Below are positions 34,767 to 43,019 of a stretch of 64,000 nt of DNA, piece by piece. How positions within the stretch are numbered: the first letter of the stretch is position 1; each line of letters opens with the position of its first letter. The notes under the pieces were generated by a model. It did no database searches. It was given only the letters and a program-made list of their open reading frames with translations, and was not told the DNA's origin. The translations under genes and the position numbers were made by a program. This stretch comes from JABFRJ01 sp963847145 (lineage in GTDB: Bacteria > Pseudomonadota > Alphaproteobacteria > Rhizobiales > Hyphomicrobiaceae): assembly GCA_963847145.1 (NCBI GenBank), contig CAWJYN010000004.1:124001-188000 (forward strand). The letters run 5' to 3'.

Positions 34767-36476
34767 ATGATGCATCACGCCGCGCCGAAGCATCCAACGA
34801 TGACCCGGCCGTATCCTTGGGAAAAAAGTTACCCACCCGGTGTGACATGGGATGCGCCACTTCGGGTCGGAACGTTGAGCACACTGCTGACGGATGCGAT
34901 CGCGACCTACGGGCCTCGGCCGATGCTGACGTATGGGACGCGAACGCTGACATATACCGCTTTCGGCGCGCTGGTCGACCGGGCCGCGGCTGGCTTGCGG
35001 GCACTCGGTGTCGGTCCTGGCAAACCGTTGGCGCTATTTTTGCCGAACACTCCTTGGCATCCCTTATTGTTCTTTGCGGGCCTGAAGTTGGGCGCGCGCA
35101 TAGTGCACATCTCGCCGCTCGATGCAGAGCGCGAGATTGTTCACAAACTCAAGGATACAGGCGCGCGCACAGTGGTGACGACGGATGTGGGTGCTATGGC
35201 TGGTGCCGGCCAGAAGTTGGCCGCCGGGCTCGGCGCTGCGGGGCTGATTGATAAAGTGATTGTCGGTGAGGATGCTTACTGGCGCGTCGGCGAAACCGCG
35301 CCGCGGATGCTGGCCGGCGATCGACTGGTATCGGCGGCGGGTTTGCTCGATGCGACGCCGCTCGCGGCAGCAGACTACCCGGCCATCAACGCCGACGACG
35401 TGGCGCTGTTGCAATACACCGGCGGCACGACGGGCCTTCCCAAGGCGGCACTGCTAACACACGGCAATCTCTATGCGGCAACCGAGATCTATCGCGTCTG
35501 GGGCACCCCCCAGGGGCATTTTGAGGCGGAGAATGGCAAATCGATCGTAGTGCTGCCGTTGTTCCATATTTATGCACTGTCTGCGGTCGTGCTGACCATG
35601 ATCACGGCGGGATACGAGCTGATCTTGCACCCGCGCTTCGAAACGGAAGCGGTCGTTTCCGACATTGAAAGGTACCGGGCCACGATGTTCCCGGGCGTGC
35701 CGACCATGTGGATCGCCATTGCCAATCATCCAGGCATCGAGACCCGCGATCTGTCGTCGCTGAAGCGTATTGCGTCAGGCGGTGCGCCATGCCCCGTCGA
35801 GATTGAACAAAAGATCAAGAAGCTGACGGGCCTGCCGCTCGGCGGCGGCTGGGGGATGACGGAGACCGCGCCGGCCGGAACCAACATTCCGACCCATGGG
35901 ACTCTGCGGTTCGGCACCATCGGCGTCCCAATGCCAGGCATCCTCTTGGACATCGTCGCGCTGGACGATCCGACGAAGATACTCAGCGTCGGCGAGGTTG
36001 GAGAAATTCGTATCAAAGGGCCAAACGTCATCGCCGGCTATCACAACCGGCCCGAAGAAAACGCGAAGGCCTTTGCCGACGGCTATCTACTGACCGGCGA
36101 CATGGGCAAGATGGATGCGGACGGATTTTTCGAAATCGTCGACCGCAAGAAGGACATGATCATTTCCGGCGGATTCAATGTCTATCCGCGCCATATTGAG
36201 GAAGCTATGTACGAACATCCAGCGGTCGGTGAAGTGATCGTGATTGGCGTAGCCGATGTGTACCGCGGCGAGGCGGCGAAGGCGTTCGTCATGCTCAAGC
36301 CCGGCGCGGCGGAGTTCACACTGGACGAACTGAAGGTTTTCCTCGCCGACAAGATCTCAAAGTACGAGCAGCCAGCGCACCTTGAGTTCCGTGCAGTGTT
36401 GCCGCGCACGGCGGTCGGCAAGCTGTCGAAGAAAGAACTTGTTGCTGAAGAGCGCGCAAAGGTGGCGAAGGGTTGA
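34767..36476 (+). CDS. AMP-forming acyl-CoA ligase
   Basis: 569 residues of the ANL superfamily: TGGTTGLPK (P-loop-like), YALSA and GWGMTETAP motifs, then LTGDMG, GFFEIVDRKKDMI and the catalytic lysine region PRTAVGKLSK. Activates a carboxylic acid to its CoA thioester; fatty-acid-like by resemblance to FadD, but substrate not determinable. GGGAGA 6-7 nt before ATG 34767 defines the start. It reads into the two sugar-type permeases 40 bp downstream, which may share its transcript. Confidence 0.88.
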   Translation: MMHHAAPKHPTMTRPYPWEKSYPPGVTWDAPLRVGTLSTLLTDAIATYGPRPMLTYGTRTLTYTAFGALVDRAAAGLRALGVGPGKPLALFLPNTPWHPLLFFAGLKLGARIVHISPLDAEREIVHKLKDTGARTVVTTDVGAMAGAGQKLAAGLGAAGLIDKVIVGEDAYWRVGETAPRMLAGDRLVSAAGLLDATPLAAADYPAINADDVALLQYTGGTTGLPKAALLTHGNLYAATEIYRVWGTPQGHFEAENGKSIVVLPLFHIYALSAVVLTMITAGYELILHPRFETEAVVSDIERYRATMFPGVPTMWIAIANHPGIETRDLSSLKRIASGGAPCPVEIEQKIKKLTGLPLGGGWGMTETAPAGTNIPTHGTLRFGTIGVPMPGILLDIVALDDPTKILSVGEVGEIRIKGPNVIAGYHNRPEENAKAFADGYLLTGDMGKMDADGFFEIVDRKKDMIISGGFNVYPRHIEEAMYEHPAVGEVIVIGVADVYRGEAAKAFVMLKPGAAEFTLDELKVFLADKISKYEQPAHLEFRAVLPRTAVGKLSKKELVAEERAKVAKG

Positions 36477-36516
36477 TGACCAGGGCTCACCCACGCCTCG
36501 TCGCTGGTGCCGCACG

Positions 36517-37452
36517 ATGAGCGATACAGTCAACACGGTCGCGTCTGCTGCAGACGCCACAACTGAGCCGAATAAGCCGAAGAAAGTCTACACATTTGCG
36601 CGCCACTATTGGGCGTTTGCGCTGCCGGGAACGGCGTTGATCGGTTCAGTGATTGTATTTCCGTGGCTGTTCACGCTGTGGATGAGTTTGCACGATTGGA
36701 AGGTCGGCGGCGACCATAAGTTCGTCGGCCTTGCCAACTACATCAAGCTCGCGACGGATGACAGGTTCCTCGAGTCGCTCGTGCGAACGTTCTGGTTCAC
36801 GGCGCTGGCGGTGATTATTCCGATCGTCCTGGGCATTTGGGCGGCGCTGATGTTTCATCGCAACTTTCCGTTCCGAGGCGTGCTGAGAACGATCTTTGTG
36901 ATGCCGATGATGGCGACGCCGGTAGCGGTCGCGCTGGTGTGGACGATGATGTTCCACCCACAGCTGGGTGTACTGAACTACCTCTTGTCACTGGTCGGGA
37001 TCCCACCGCAATTGTGGGTTTACCATCCGAATACGGTTATCCCCACGCTGGTCATGGTCGAGGTCTGGCACTGGACGCCGCTGGTGATGCTGATCGTGCT
37101 GGGCGGGCTCGCAGCCTTACCGACCGACCCCTATGACAGCGCGCTCATCGATGGTGCAACAAACTGGCAGATGTTCCGCTTCATCACGTGGCCGCTGATC
37201 CTGCCTTATGTGATGATCGCGCTGGTGATCCGCACCATCGATAGTCTGAAGGTGTTCGATACGATTGCGGTGATCAGCCAGGGTGGCCCGGGCACGGCGT
37301 CTGAAACGCTTAACTATTTTCTCTATCTGCAAGCGTTTCAGTTTTACAACATCGGCTATGCGTCGGCCGTTGTTGTGATTTTCTTTGTGATCATCATCGC
37401 GCTGTCATTGCTGCTGCTATATGTCAGGCAGAAATCGAAGTGGTTGACGTGA
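36517..37452 (+). CDS. MalF/UgpA-type ABC transporter permease
   Basis: 311 residues, six helices, EAA loop DSALIDGATNWQMFRFITWPL. Belongs to the carbohydrate (CUT1) importer permeases. It pairs with the next gene, 3 bp on. Neither the periplasmic binding protein nor the MalK-type ATPase is in this window, so the importer is incomplete here. ATG 36517 lacks a strong ribosome site. Confidence 0.9.
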   Translation: MSDTVNTVASAADATTEPNKPKKVYTFARHYWAFALPGTALIGSVIVFPWLFTLWMSLHDWKVGGDHKFVGLANYIKLATDDRFLESLVRTFWFTALAVIIPIVLGIWAALMFHRNFPFRGVLRTIFVMPMMATPVAVALVWTMMFHPQLGVLNYLLSLVGIPPQLWVYHPNTVIPTLVMVEVWHWTPLVMLIVLGGLAALPTDPYDSALIDGATNWQMFRFITWPLILPYVMIALVIRTIDSLKVFDTIAVISQGGPGTASETLNYFLYLQAFQFYNIGYASAVVVIFFVIIIALSLLLLYVRQKSKWLT

Positions 37453-37455
37453 CCC

Positions 37456-38322
37456 ATGGCTGATCCCCTCGTTTCCCAATCGATGTTTGGCGCCACTGTC
37501 GGGGGGCGGACTCTCGGCGCGCGGATCGGCCTCTGGATTTCGGTTGTCTTCCTGGTGTCGCCGGCAATCCTGGTGTTCCTGTGGATGCTGTCGCTGTCGC
37601 TCAAGAACGACATCGATAACATCGCGTTTCCGCCGGTGTTTATTCCCAAGCCGCCGACACTCGAGAACTACATCGATGTGTTCGACAGAAACAAGATGAT
37701 GCAGTACTTCTGGAACTCTGTGCTGGTAACGGGCGGCGCGGTACTCGTGGGGCTGCTGGTCGGCGTTCCAGCTGGCTATGGCATCGCGCGAGCCAAGGCG
37801 CACCGCACAGCAATCCTGATTCTAATCGCGCGCATGACACCGGCTCTGTCGTATCTGATCCCGTTGTTTCTGCTGTTTCAGGTGCTGGGGCTGGTCGGCA
37901 CAATCTGGGCGCTGATTATCACCCATCTCGTGATCACCATCCCCATCATCGTGTGGATCATGATCGGCTACTTCGAGGGTGTGCCGCAGGAGCTGGAGGA
38001 CGCCGCGCTGGTCGATGGTGCAACGAGCTGGCAGAGCTTTCGCTACATCGCGTTGCCGCTGGCGCGGCCTGGCATCGTCGTTGGCGGAATTTTGGCTTTC
38101 ATTTTCTCGTGGAACAACTTCATTTTCTCGGTAGTGCTCGGTGGCAAAAATACGCGTACACTGCCGTCAGCCGTGTATAACATGCTGACGTTCGAACAAC
38201 TGTCATGGGGGCCGCTCGCAGCGGCTGCGCTGCTTGTCACGCTGCCGGTGCTGTTGGTGACAGTGATCGCCCAACGCGAGATTGTCGCCGGCCTTTCTGC
38301 TGGTGGTTTGAAGGACGGGTAA
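37456..38322 (+). CDS. MalG/UgpE-type ABC transporter permease
   Basis: 288 residues, six helices, EAA loop EDAALVDGATSWQSFRYIALPL followed by PGIVVG and the FIFSWNNFIFS segment typical of CUT1 MalG-like permeases. Second half of the pore with the preceding gene. It must borrow a MalK-type ATPase from elsewhere. Confidence 0.9.
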   Translation: MADPLVSQSMFGATVGGRTLGARIGLWISVVFLVSPAILVFLWMLSLSLKNDIDNIAFPPVFIPKPPTLENYIDVFDRNKMMQYFWNSVLVTGGAVLVGLLVGVPAGYGIARAKAHRTAILILIARMTPALSYLIPLFLLFQVLGLVGTIWALIITHLVITIPIIVWIMIGYFEGVPQELEDAALVDGATSWQSFRYIALPLARPGIVVGGILAFIFSWNNFIFSVVLGGKNTRTLPSAVYNMLTFEQLSWGPLAAAALLVTLPVLLVTVIAQREIVAGLSAGGLKDG

Positions 38323-38374
38323 AAAGTACCGAGCGCTCAACTGTGACGTCGCAATTGCAACTGATGAGACCACT

Positions 38375-39256
38375 ATGTCCAAAGCCCGTTTCGGCCTGAG
38401 CTGTGCCATCTCCACGCCTTTCGATGACTTGGGTGCGATCGATATACAGCGCCTCGTTGCGCATGCGCGGCGTGTGCGAACGGACGGCTGCGATAGCGTC
38501 ACCGTGTTCGGCACAACGGGCGAAGGTTTTTCTGTCAGCTTTGAAGAGCGCGTAAAGACGCTTGCAGCGTTCAAGTCGGCCGGCTTCGACATGGGGCGCG
38601 AGGTCGGCGTCGGCATCATGGCCTCGTCCGTTGGCGATGCGGCACAACAGTGCCGTCAAGCATTGAAGGCTGGCGCCCGGCATCTGCTGTTGGCACCACC
38701 CTTCTTTTTCAAGAACCTGAGCGACGAGGGGCTGTTCGCGTGGCACGCTGAGCTGTTCGCGAGCTTGGGCGACGCGGCGCGTGACGTAATTCTCTATCAT
38801 TTGCCCGGCCAGACAGCCGTGCCGTTGTCACTCGATCTGATCGGACGTCTCAAAATCGCGTTCCCGAAGGTGGTGCGCGGCGTCAAGGATTCGTCGGGTG
38901 ATCGGGCACATTCGGAAGCCTTGGTGGCCAAGCACGGCGATCTCGCCATCTTGATTGGCGATGAACGCGATCTGGCGCACATCGTGCGCAAAGGCGGTCA
39001 GGGTGCGATTTGCGGCTTGGCCAACATAGAAGCCAAGCGCTTGCGTCCGCTGGTTTATGAAGGCAAGGACGATCCGGTCATTAAGGCCATGGTCGATGTC
39101 ATTGTTAGCTATCCGGTGTTGCCAGCCATCAAGGCGATGATCGCGCATCGCACCAAGGATCGCGGCTGGATGCGCATGCGTCCGCCGCTCGACCGTCTCG
39201 ATGATGACCGCACCGCACGCTTGACCGCAAAATGCGACGCTGCCGTCGCGGGGTGA
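38375..39256 (+). CDS. DapA/NAL-superfamily lyase
   Basis: 293-residue TIM-barrel of the dihydrodipicolinate synthase / N-acetylneuraminate lyase group: GTTGEG loop near residue 47, Tyr in DVILYHLPG, Schiff-base Lys in VRGVKDSSGD, and a C-terminal GLANI-type segment. True DapA is usually unlinked to a sugar importer, so this is more likely a catabolic aldolase (for example for a keto-sugar acid). 53 bp after the MalG-type gene. Confidence 0.85.
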   Translation: MSKARFGLSCAISTPFDDLGAIDIQRLVAHARRVRTDGCDSVTVFGTTGEGFSVSFEERVKTLAAFKSAGFDMGREVGVGIMASSVGDAAQQCRQALKAGARHLLLAPPFFFKNLSDEGLFAWHAELFASLGDAARDVILYHLPGQTAVPLSLDLIGRLKIAFPKVVRGVKDSSGDRAHSEALVAKHGDLAILIGDERDLAHIVRKGGQGAICGLANIEAKRLRPLVYEGKDDPVIKAMVDVIVSYPVLPAIKAMIAHRTKDRGWMRMRPPLDRLDDDRTARLTAKCDAAVAG

Positions 39257-39260
39257 CACT

Positions 39261-40283
39261 GTGCGTGACAAGATTGTCATCGCCGGGGCAGGCAGCATCG
39301 GCTGTTACGTTGGCGCCGTGTTGGCAGACGCAGGCCGCTCGGTCGCTTGGCTGGTGCGTCCAGCGCGCGCTGCACACCTTGGGGCCTACGGCATTCGCGT
39401 CAGTGATCTGGACAGCAGAAATCGTGTAGTCGCGCCAGCGCGCCTGCGGCTAGAGACGGACGCGGCGGCTGCGCTAGCGGACGCAGGCCTTGTGCTCGTC
39501 TGTGTGAAGCGCGGCGACACCGAGGGTATGGGCCGCGAGATTGCCGCGCACGCGCCGTCTTCGGCCATCGTTCTCAGTTTGCAGAACGGGATCGGCAACG
39601 AGGAGGTGCTCGGACCGATCGTGGCGCCCAGGCCCGCGCTGCCTGGTGTCGTGATGTTCAACACGGTGCTTGATGACGCAGATCAGCAGAAGCCACTGAT
39701 TGTGCATCGGGCGACCAGCGGCGGCGTCTACATGCCGGAAGGATATGATGCCCTCCGCGTTCAGCTCGATGTTCCGGGTCTCGAAGTTGCCGCCAAGGCC
39801 GATATGCGCGCCGTCGCTTGGGGAAAGCTGCTGCTCAATCTCAACAATGCGTTGAATGCGCTGTCAGGCTTGCCGCTGCAGCAGCAGTTGGCGAGCCGGC
39901 CGTGGCGATTGCTGTTGGCCGATCAGATTGCTGAGGCGCTTGCAGTTCTCAAGCTTGCGAGCATCTCGCCAGCACAAGTCGGCGCCGTGCGGCCAAATGT
40001 GATCCCGCACGTACTGCGGCTGCCAGATTGGATCTTCAAAATCGTTGCAGCGCGGATGCTGGCCATCGATCCGGGCGCGCGCTCATCGATGTGGGAAGAC
40101 CTTGAACGGCACCGCACCACCGAGATCGATCATCTCCAAGGCGCTATTCTGGCGCTGGCAACGCCGCACGCCGTCGGCACGCCGATAACAACGCGATTGA
40201 TGGGATTGATCAAGACCGCCGAAGCCGAACGCAGAGGCTCACCCCGATTGACCGCAACAGCAGTGCGCGGCGCAGCAGGGTAA
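39261..40283 (+). CDS. Ketopantoate reductase-like (ApbA/PanE) enzyme
   Basis: 340 residues: NADPH motif GAGSIG, catalytic Lys in AVAWGKLLLNLNNALN, and the PanE-type SSMWEDLERHR segment near the C-terminus. The family reduces 2-oxo acids, classically 2-dehydropantoate in CoA synthesis. The GTG start lies 4 bp after the lyase stop, so the two probably work in one pathway, here reducing the aldolase product. Confidence 0.88.
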   Translation: MRDKIVIAGAGSIGCYVGAVLADAGRSVAWLVRPARAAHLGAYGIRVSDLDSRNRVVAPARLRLETDAAAALADAGLVLVCVKRGDTEGMGREIAAHAPSSAIVLSLQNGIGNEEVLGPIVAPRPALPGVVMFNTVLDDADQQKPLIVHRATSGGVYMPEGYDALRVQLDVPGLEVAAKADMRAVAWGKLLLNLNNALNALSGLPLQQQLASRPWRLLLADQIAEALAVLKLASISPAQVGAVRPNVIPHVLRLPDWIFKIVAARMLAIDPGARSSMWEDLERHRTTEIDHLQGAILALATPHAVGTPITTRLMGLIKTAEAERRGSPRLTATAVRGAAG

Positions 40284-40299
40284 TGCGATCCTGCCGCGC

Positions 40300-40863
40300 C
40301 TATTTCGGCGCGCGCTTGGCGAGAATGCGCTGCAGCGTGCGGCGATGCATATTCAGACGGCGCGCTGTTTCACTGACGTTACGGTCGCACAGTTCGTAGA
40401 CGCGCTGGATGTGTTCCCAACGGACGCGATCGGCACTCATCGGATTTTCCGGTGGCGGCGCGCGTTCGTCGGATGGTGCGAGCAACGCATCGGTGACTTC
40501 ATCGGCATCGGCTGGCTTGGCGAGATAGTCAACGGCACCAAGTTTTACGGCAGACACTGCAGTGGCGAAGTTCCCGTAGCCCGTCAGGACGATCGAGCGC
40601 GCATCTGGCTTCAACCGCGCCAGCTCCGCTAGCACATCAAGGCCCGAACCATCATCAAGTCTCAGATCGACCACCGCGAAGGCCGGTGGCTTCTGCCGCA
40701 TCAATTCGATGCCTTCGGCGACCGATGCCCCCATGCGCACCTCGAAGCCGCGTTGCTCCATGGCGCGGCCGAGGCGCTGCAAGAAGGCCTTGTCGTCGTC
40801 AACGATGACCAGCGACCGGTCGGCCGGCAGCTCATCGGGCTTGAAGGTCAGATCCTCGGACAT
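40300..40863 (-). CDS. regA: Redox response regulator RegA (ActR/PrrA)
   Basis: 187 residues. Receiver domain with phosphoacceptor in VVDLRLDDGSG; C-terminal Fis-type HTH NVSETARRLNMHRRTLQRIL, the near-invariant RegA/ActR/PrrA/RegR ending. It controls aerobic/anaerobic gene sets, electron transfer, CO2 and nitrogen functions in alphaproteobacteria. ATG 40863 is used, with GGAG 9 nt upstream; the ATG at 40872 has the ribosome site abutting it and is less likely. Encoded 67 bp downstream of its kinase gene. Confidence 0.93.
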   Translation of the reverse strand: MSEDLTFKPDELPADRSLVIVDDDKAFLQRLGRAMEQRGFEVRMGASVAEGIELMRQKPPAFAVVDLRLDDGSGLDVLAELARLKPDARSIVLTGYGNFATAVSAVKLGAVDYLAKPADADEVTDALLAPSDERAPPPENPMSADRVRWEHIQRVYELCDRNVSETARRLNMHRRTLQRILAKRAPK

Positions 40864-40930
40864 CGGTCGCATCTCCTATTTGATCACCACCATAGACCAA
40901 AAAATGCGGTCTGCCATCACATCGCAGACA

Positions 40931-42433
40931 TCACGCCGGGGGTGGGGGCAGGCCCGCCGGCGTCGGCTTTTTAATGCGCCATCCAGCCGCCGGTGCCTCG
41001 AAAGCGGTGCGCGGCCAGACAATGGTCACAACAGCCCCCGTTTCTGGCTTTTCACGATTGTCGAGAGCGAGGCGTGCGCCGGAGCGTTCCAGCAGCGTCT
41101 TGGCAATGAAGAAGCCAAGGCCGAGGCCGGCCGCAGCACCCGCCTCCTTGGCCGCCCGTGACCGCGACGACCGCGTCGTGACGAAGGGATCGCCCAGCGT
41201 GTCCATGACTTCCGGCCGGAAGCCGGGGCCGTCGTCCGAGACCGTAACGACCACCTCGCGCTCGTTCCAGCGCCCGGTCACCTGGACCTCAGACTTGGCA
41301 AAATCGATCGCGTTCTCGATCAAATTGCCGATCCCGTAGATGACGCCCGGCCGCCGCTCGCCGAGTGGCTCGGACAGACCAACGGCATCGGCTGTATCGT
41401 CCTGCGTTCCTGGTAGCTGCGCGGCGATGACAACCCGGCTCTTAAGATTGAGATAAGGCTGAGCTGCCTCTTCGACCATCTGCATGACGGTGACGTGACC
41501 GTGAAAGGGATCCTTTTCGCTCGGGCTGCGCGTGAGCTTTTGTAGAATTTCGCGGCAGCGGACAGCCTGCGACTGCAGCAGCGCAAAGTCTTCGGCCATT
41601 GCACTGTCGGCCGGCACGGTGCGGCCCAGTTCCTTGGCGATCACGGTGATGGTCGCGAGCGGCGTGCCAAGCTCGTGGGCTGCCGCAGCAGCCAAACCGT
41701 CGAGCGCGTGCAACTGCTGTTCGCGCGCCAAAATGCTCTCGGTTGCCGCCAGGGCGGCCGACATCTGGCGGGACTCCTTTGCAAGCCGGAACGCGTAAAG
41801 CGCCAAAAAAACCATGCTTGCGAGCACACTTACGACGATGCCCCAACGATAAACGCGCGGCAGTTCGAACGGCATGCCAAGTAGCCAAGGCAGAGGCAAA
41901 TGGAGCTGTGTCAGGGCCAAGCACGCTGTGCCCGCCAGCGTACCGAGCAAGACAGTCGAGAACGGCGGCAGTGTCGCTGCTGACACTGTCACTGGCGCCA
42001 CCAGCAAGAAGACAAACGGATTGTCGATGCCGCCGGTTAGATAGAGCAGCGCGGCCAGTTGGAGCGCGTCGTAGGCCAGCAGTGTTGTCGCGAGCCGGGT
42101 CGGCAGACGATAGGGCGTCGGGTAGGCGAGACGCAGGAAAATGTTGACCCAGGTTGATAGCGCGATCGCGGCGATGCAGGCGCTCAATGGCACGGGGAAG
42201 CCAAGGCCGAAGTGCACCAAAGTGACCGCCAGCAACTGCCCGGCGACGGCAAACCACCGCAGTCTGACAGACGTTTGTAAACGCAAGCCGCCGTCGCCGA
42301 GTGTGGTGCGGTGCTCGTCGCTCTGCGCGCGGGTCGTTGCTTTTGTCGAAGCGTAGGACACGGTTTTTGCCTTCGGCGCGCCATGCCCGACAACCGCCTG
42401 CGCCGAAATCGCGGGTGTCCCGAGCACAGTCAT
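40931..42433 (-). CDS. regB: Redox-sensing histidine kinase RegB (ActS/PrrB)
   Basis: About 500 residues: six helices in the N-terminal half with the quinone-sensing motif GGIDNPF, then H-box HELGTP with phospho-His, a redox-active Cys in the QAVRCREIL helix as in RegB, and the ATPase domain. Signals the state of the quinone pool to RegA. Start at ATG 42433 gives the usual length; the frame runs further upstream but without family features. No PrrC/SenC gene is present between regB and regA. Confidence 0.9.
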   Translation of the reverse strand: MTVLGTPAISAQAVVGHGAPKAKTVSYASTKATTRAQSDEHRTTLGDGGLRLQTSVRLRWFAVAGQLLAVTLVHFGLGFPVPLSACIAAIALSTWVNIFLRLAYPTPYRLPTRLATTLLAYDALQLAALLYLTGGIDNPFVFLLVAPVTVSAATLPPFSTVLLGTLAGTACLALTQLHLPLPWLLGMPFELPRVYRWGIVVSVLASMVFLALYAFRLAKESRQMSAALAATESILAREQQLHALDGLAAAAAHELGTPLATITVIAKELGRTVPADSAMAEDFALLQSQAVRCREILQKLTRSPSEKDPFHGHVTVMQMVEEAAQPYLNLKSRVVIAAQLPGTQDDTADAVGLSEPLGERRPGVIYGIGNLIENAIDFAKSEVQVTGRWNEREVVVTVSDDGPGFRPEVMDTLGDPFVTTRSSRSRAAKEAGAAAGLGLGFFIAKTLLERSGARLALDNREKPETGAVVTIVWPRTAFEAPAAGWRIKKPTPAGLPPPPA

Positions 42434-43019
42434 ATAGAATCGGCCGCTGTGGCGGCAAAAATGTTGCAGCTGTTTTGTGCGCGCTGAACGGCAACCGTGT
42501 CCGGCGTGCGCAGGTCGAACCGTTCTGTTTGCTTCTGAGTTGTCGGCAGACCCGAGCCGTTTGAGGGCACGCCGTTGCAGCCGCAGTCGGCGTGTATTGG
42601 GAACAACAATTTCACCCAAGGCGCGCAATTGCGGATTCTCCAGGTATTTCAAAGCAGCCGAATTTGGGTCCGGCAACGGCGTGCCTTCATTTCAACACCG
42701 CCGTTGTCGAAATATCACATACGGACCTGCTGCAGTGCGGTAGCGTTAGGTGCATGAAATTCATGTGCAAAACACAGTCTGGCATCTTGCGTGACTGTTT
42801 TTGGGGGAAGGATGGCGACGGGGTGCCATCTTGAAAACTTGCATTAACCACTTCTGATGATACGCGAATCACGCCACTCTTAGTGAACCCTCTTCGTGAG
42901 GACTGTCTGCTAGAGTTGTGAACGTGACGCCGGATAGCATGCTGCCCTGCACAAAACGGGCGGGCGCTGCTATCGGGACTGTCATCGGACCGATGAACCG
43001 GGATCCAAGGAGTTCTGCC
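42434..43019. other. 586-bp divergent regulatory region, regB / phaZ
   Basis: No gene is seen. It must hold promoters in both directions. Notable are the CATGAA-A-TTCATG inverted repeat (42753-42765) and a short stem aggatggc/gccatctt (42809-42832) upstream of phaZ. No consensus promoter could be assigned with confidence. Confidence 0.5.
43007..43012 (+). promoter_or_regulatory. Ribosome binding site deciding a TTG start for phaZ
   Basis: AAGGAG, then seven bases, then TTG 43020. The family's N-terminus is LYHxYE-like, and TTG-CTT-TAT-CAC-TGG encodes exactly that. The upstream ATG codons (42969, 42993) have no such site. Confidence 0.7.

Noticed and set aside
40864..40872. Upstream ATG start for regA at 40872
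   Set aside because: The ribosome site abuts that ATG with no spacer; the ATG at 40863 has a proper spacing of nine bases.
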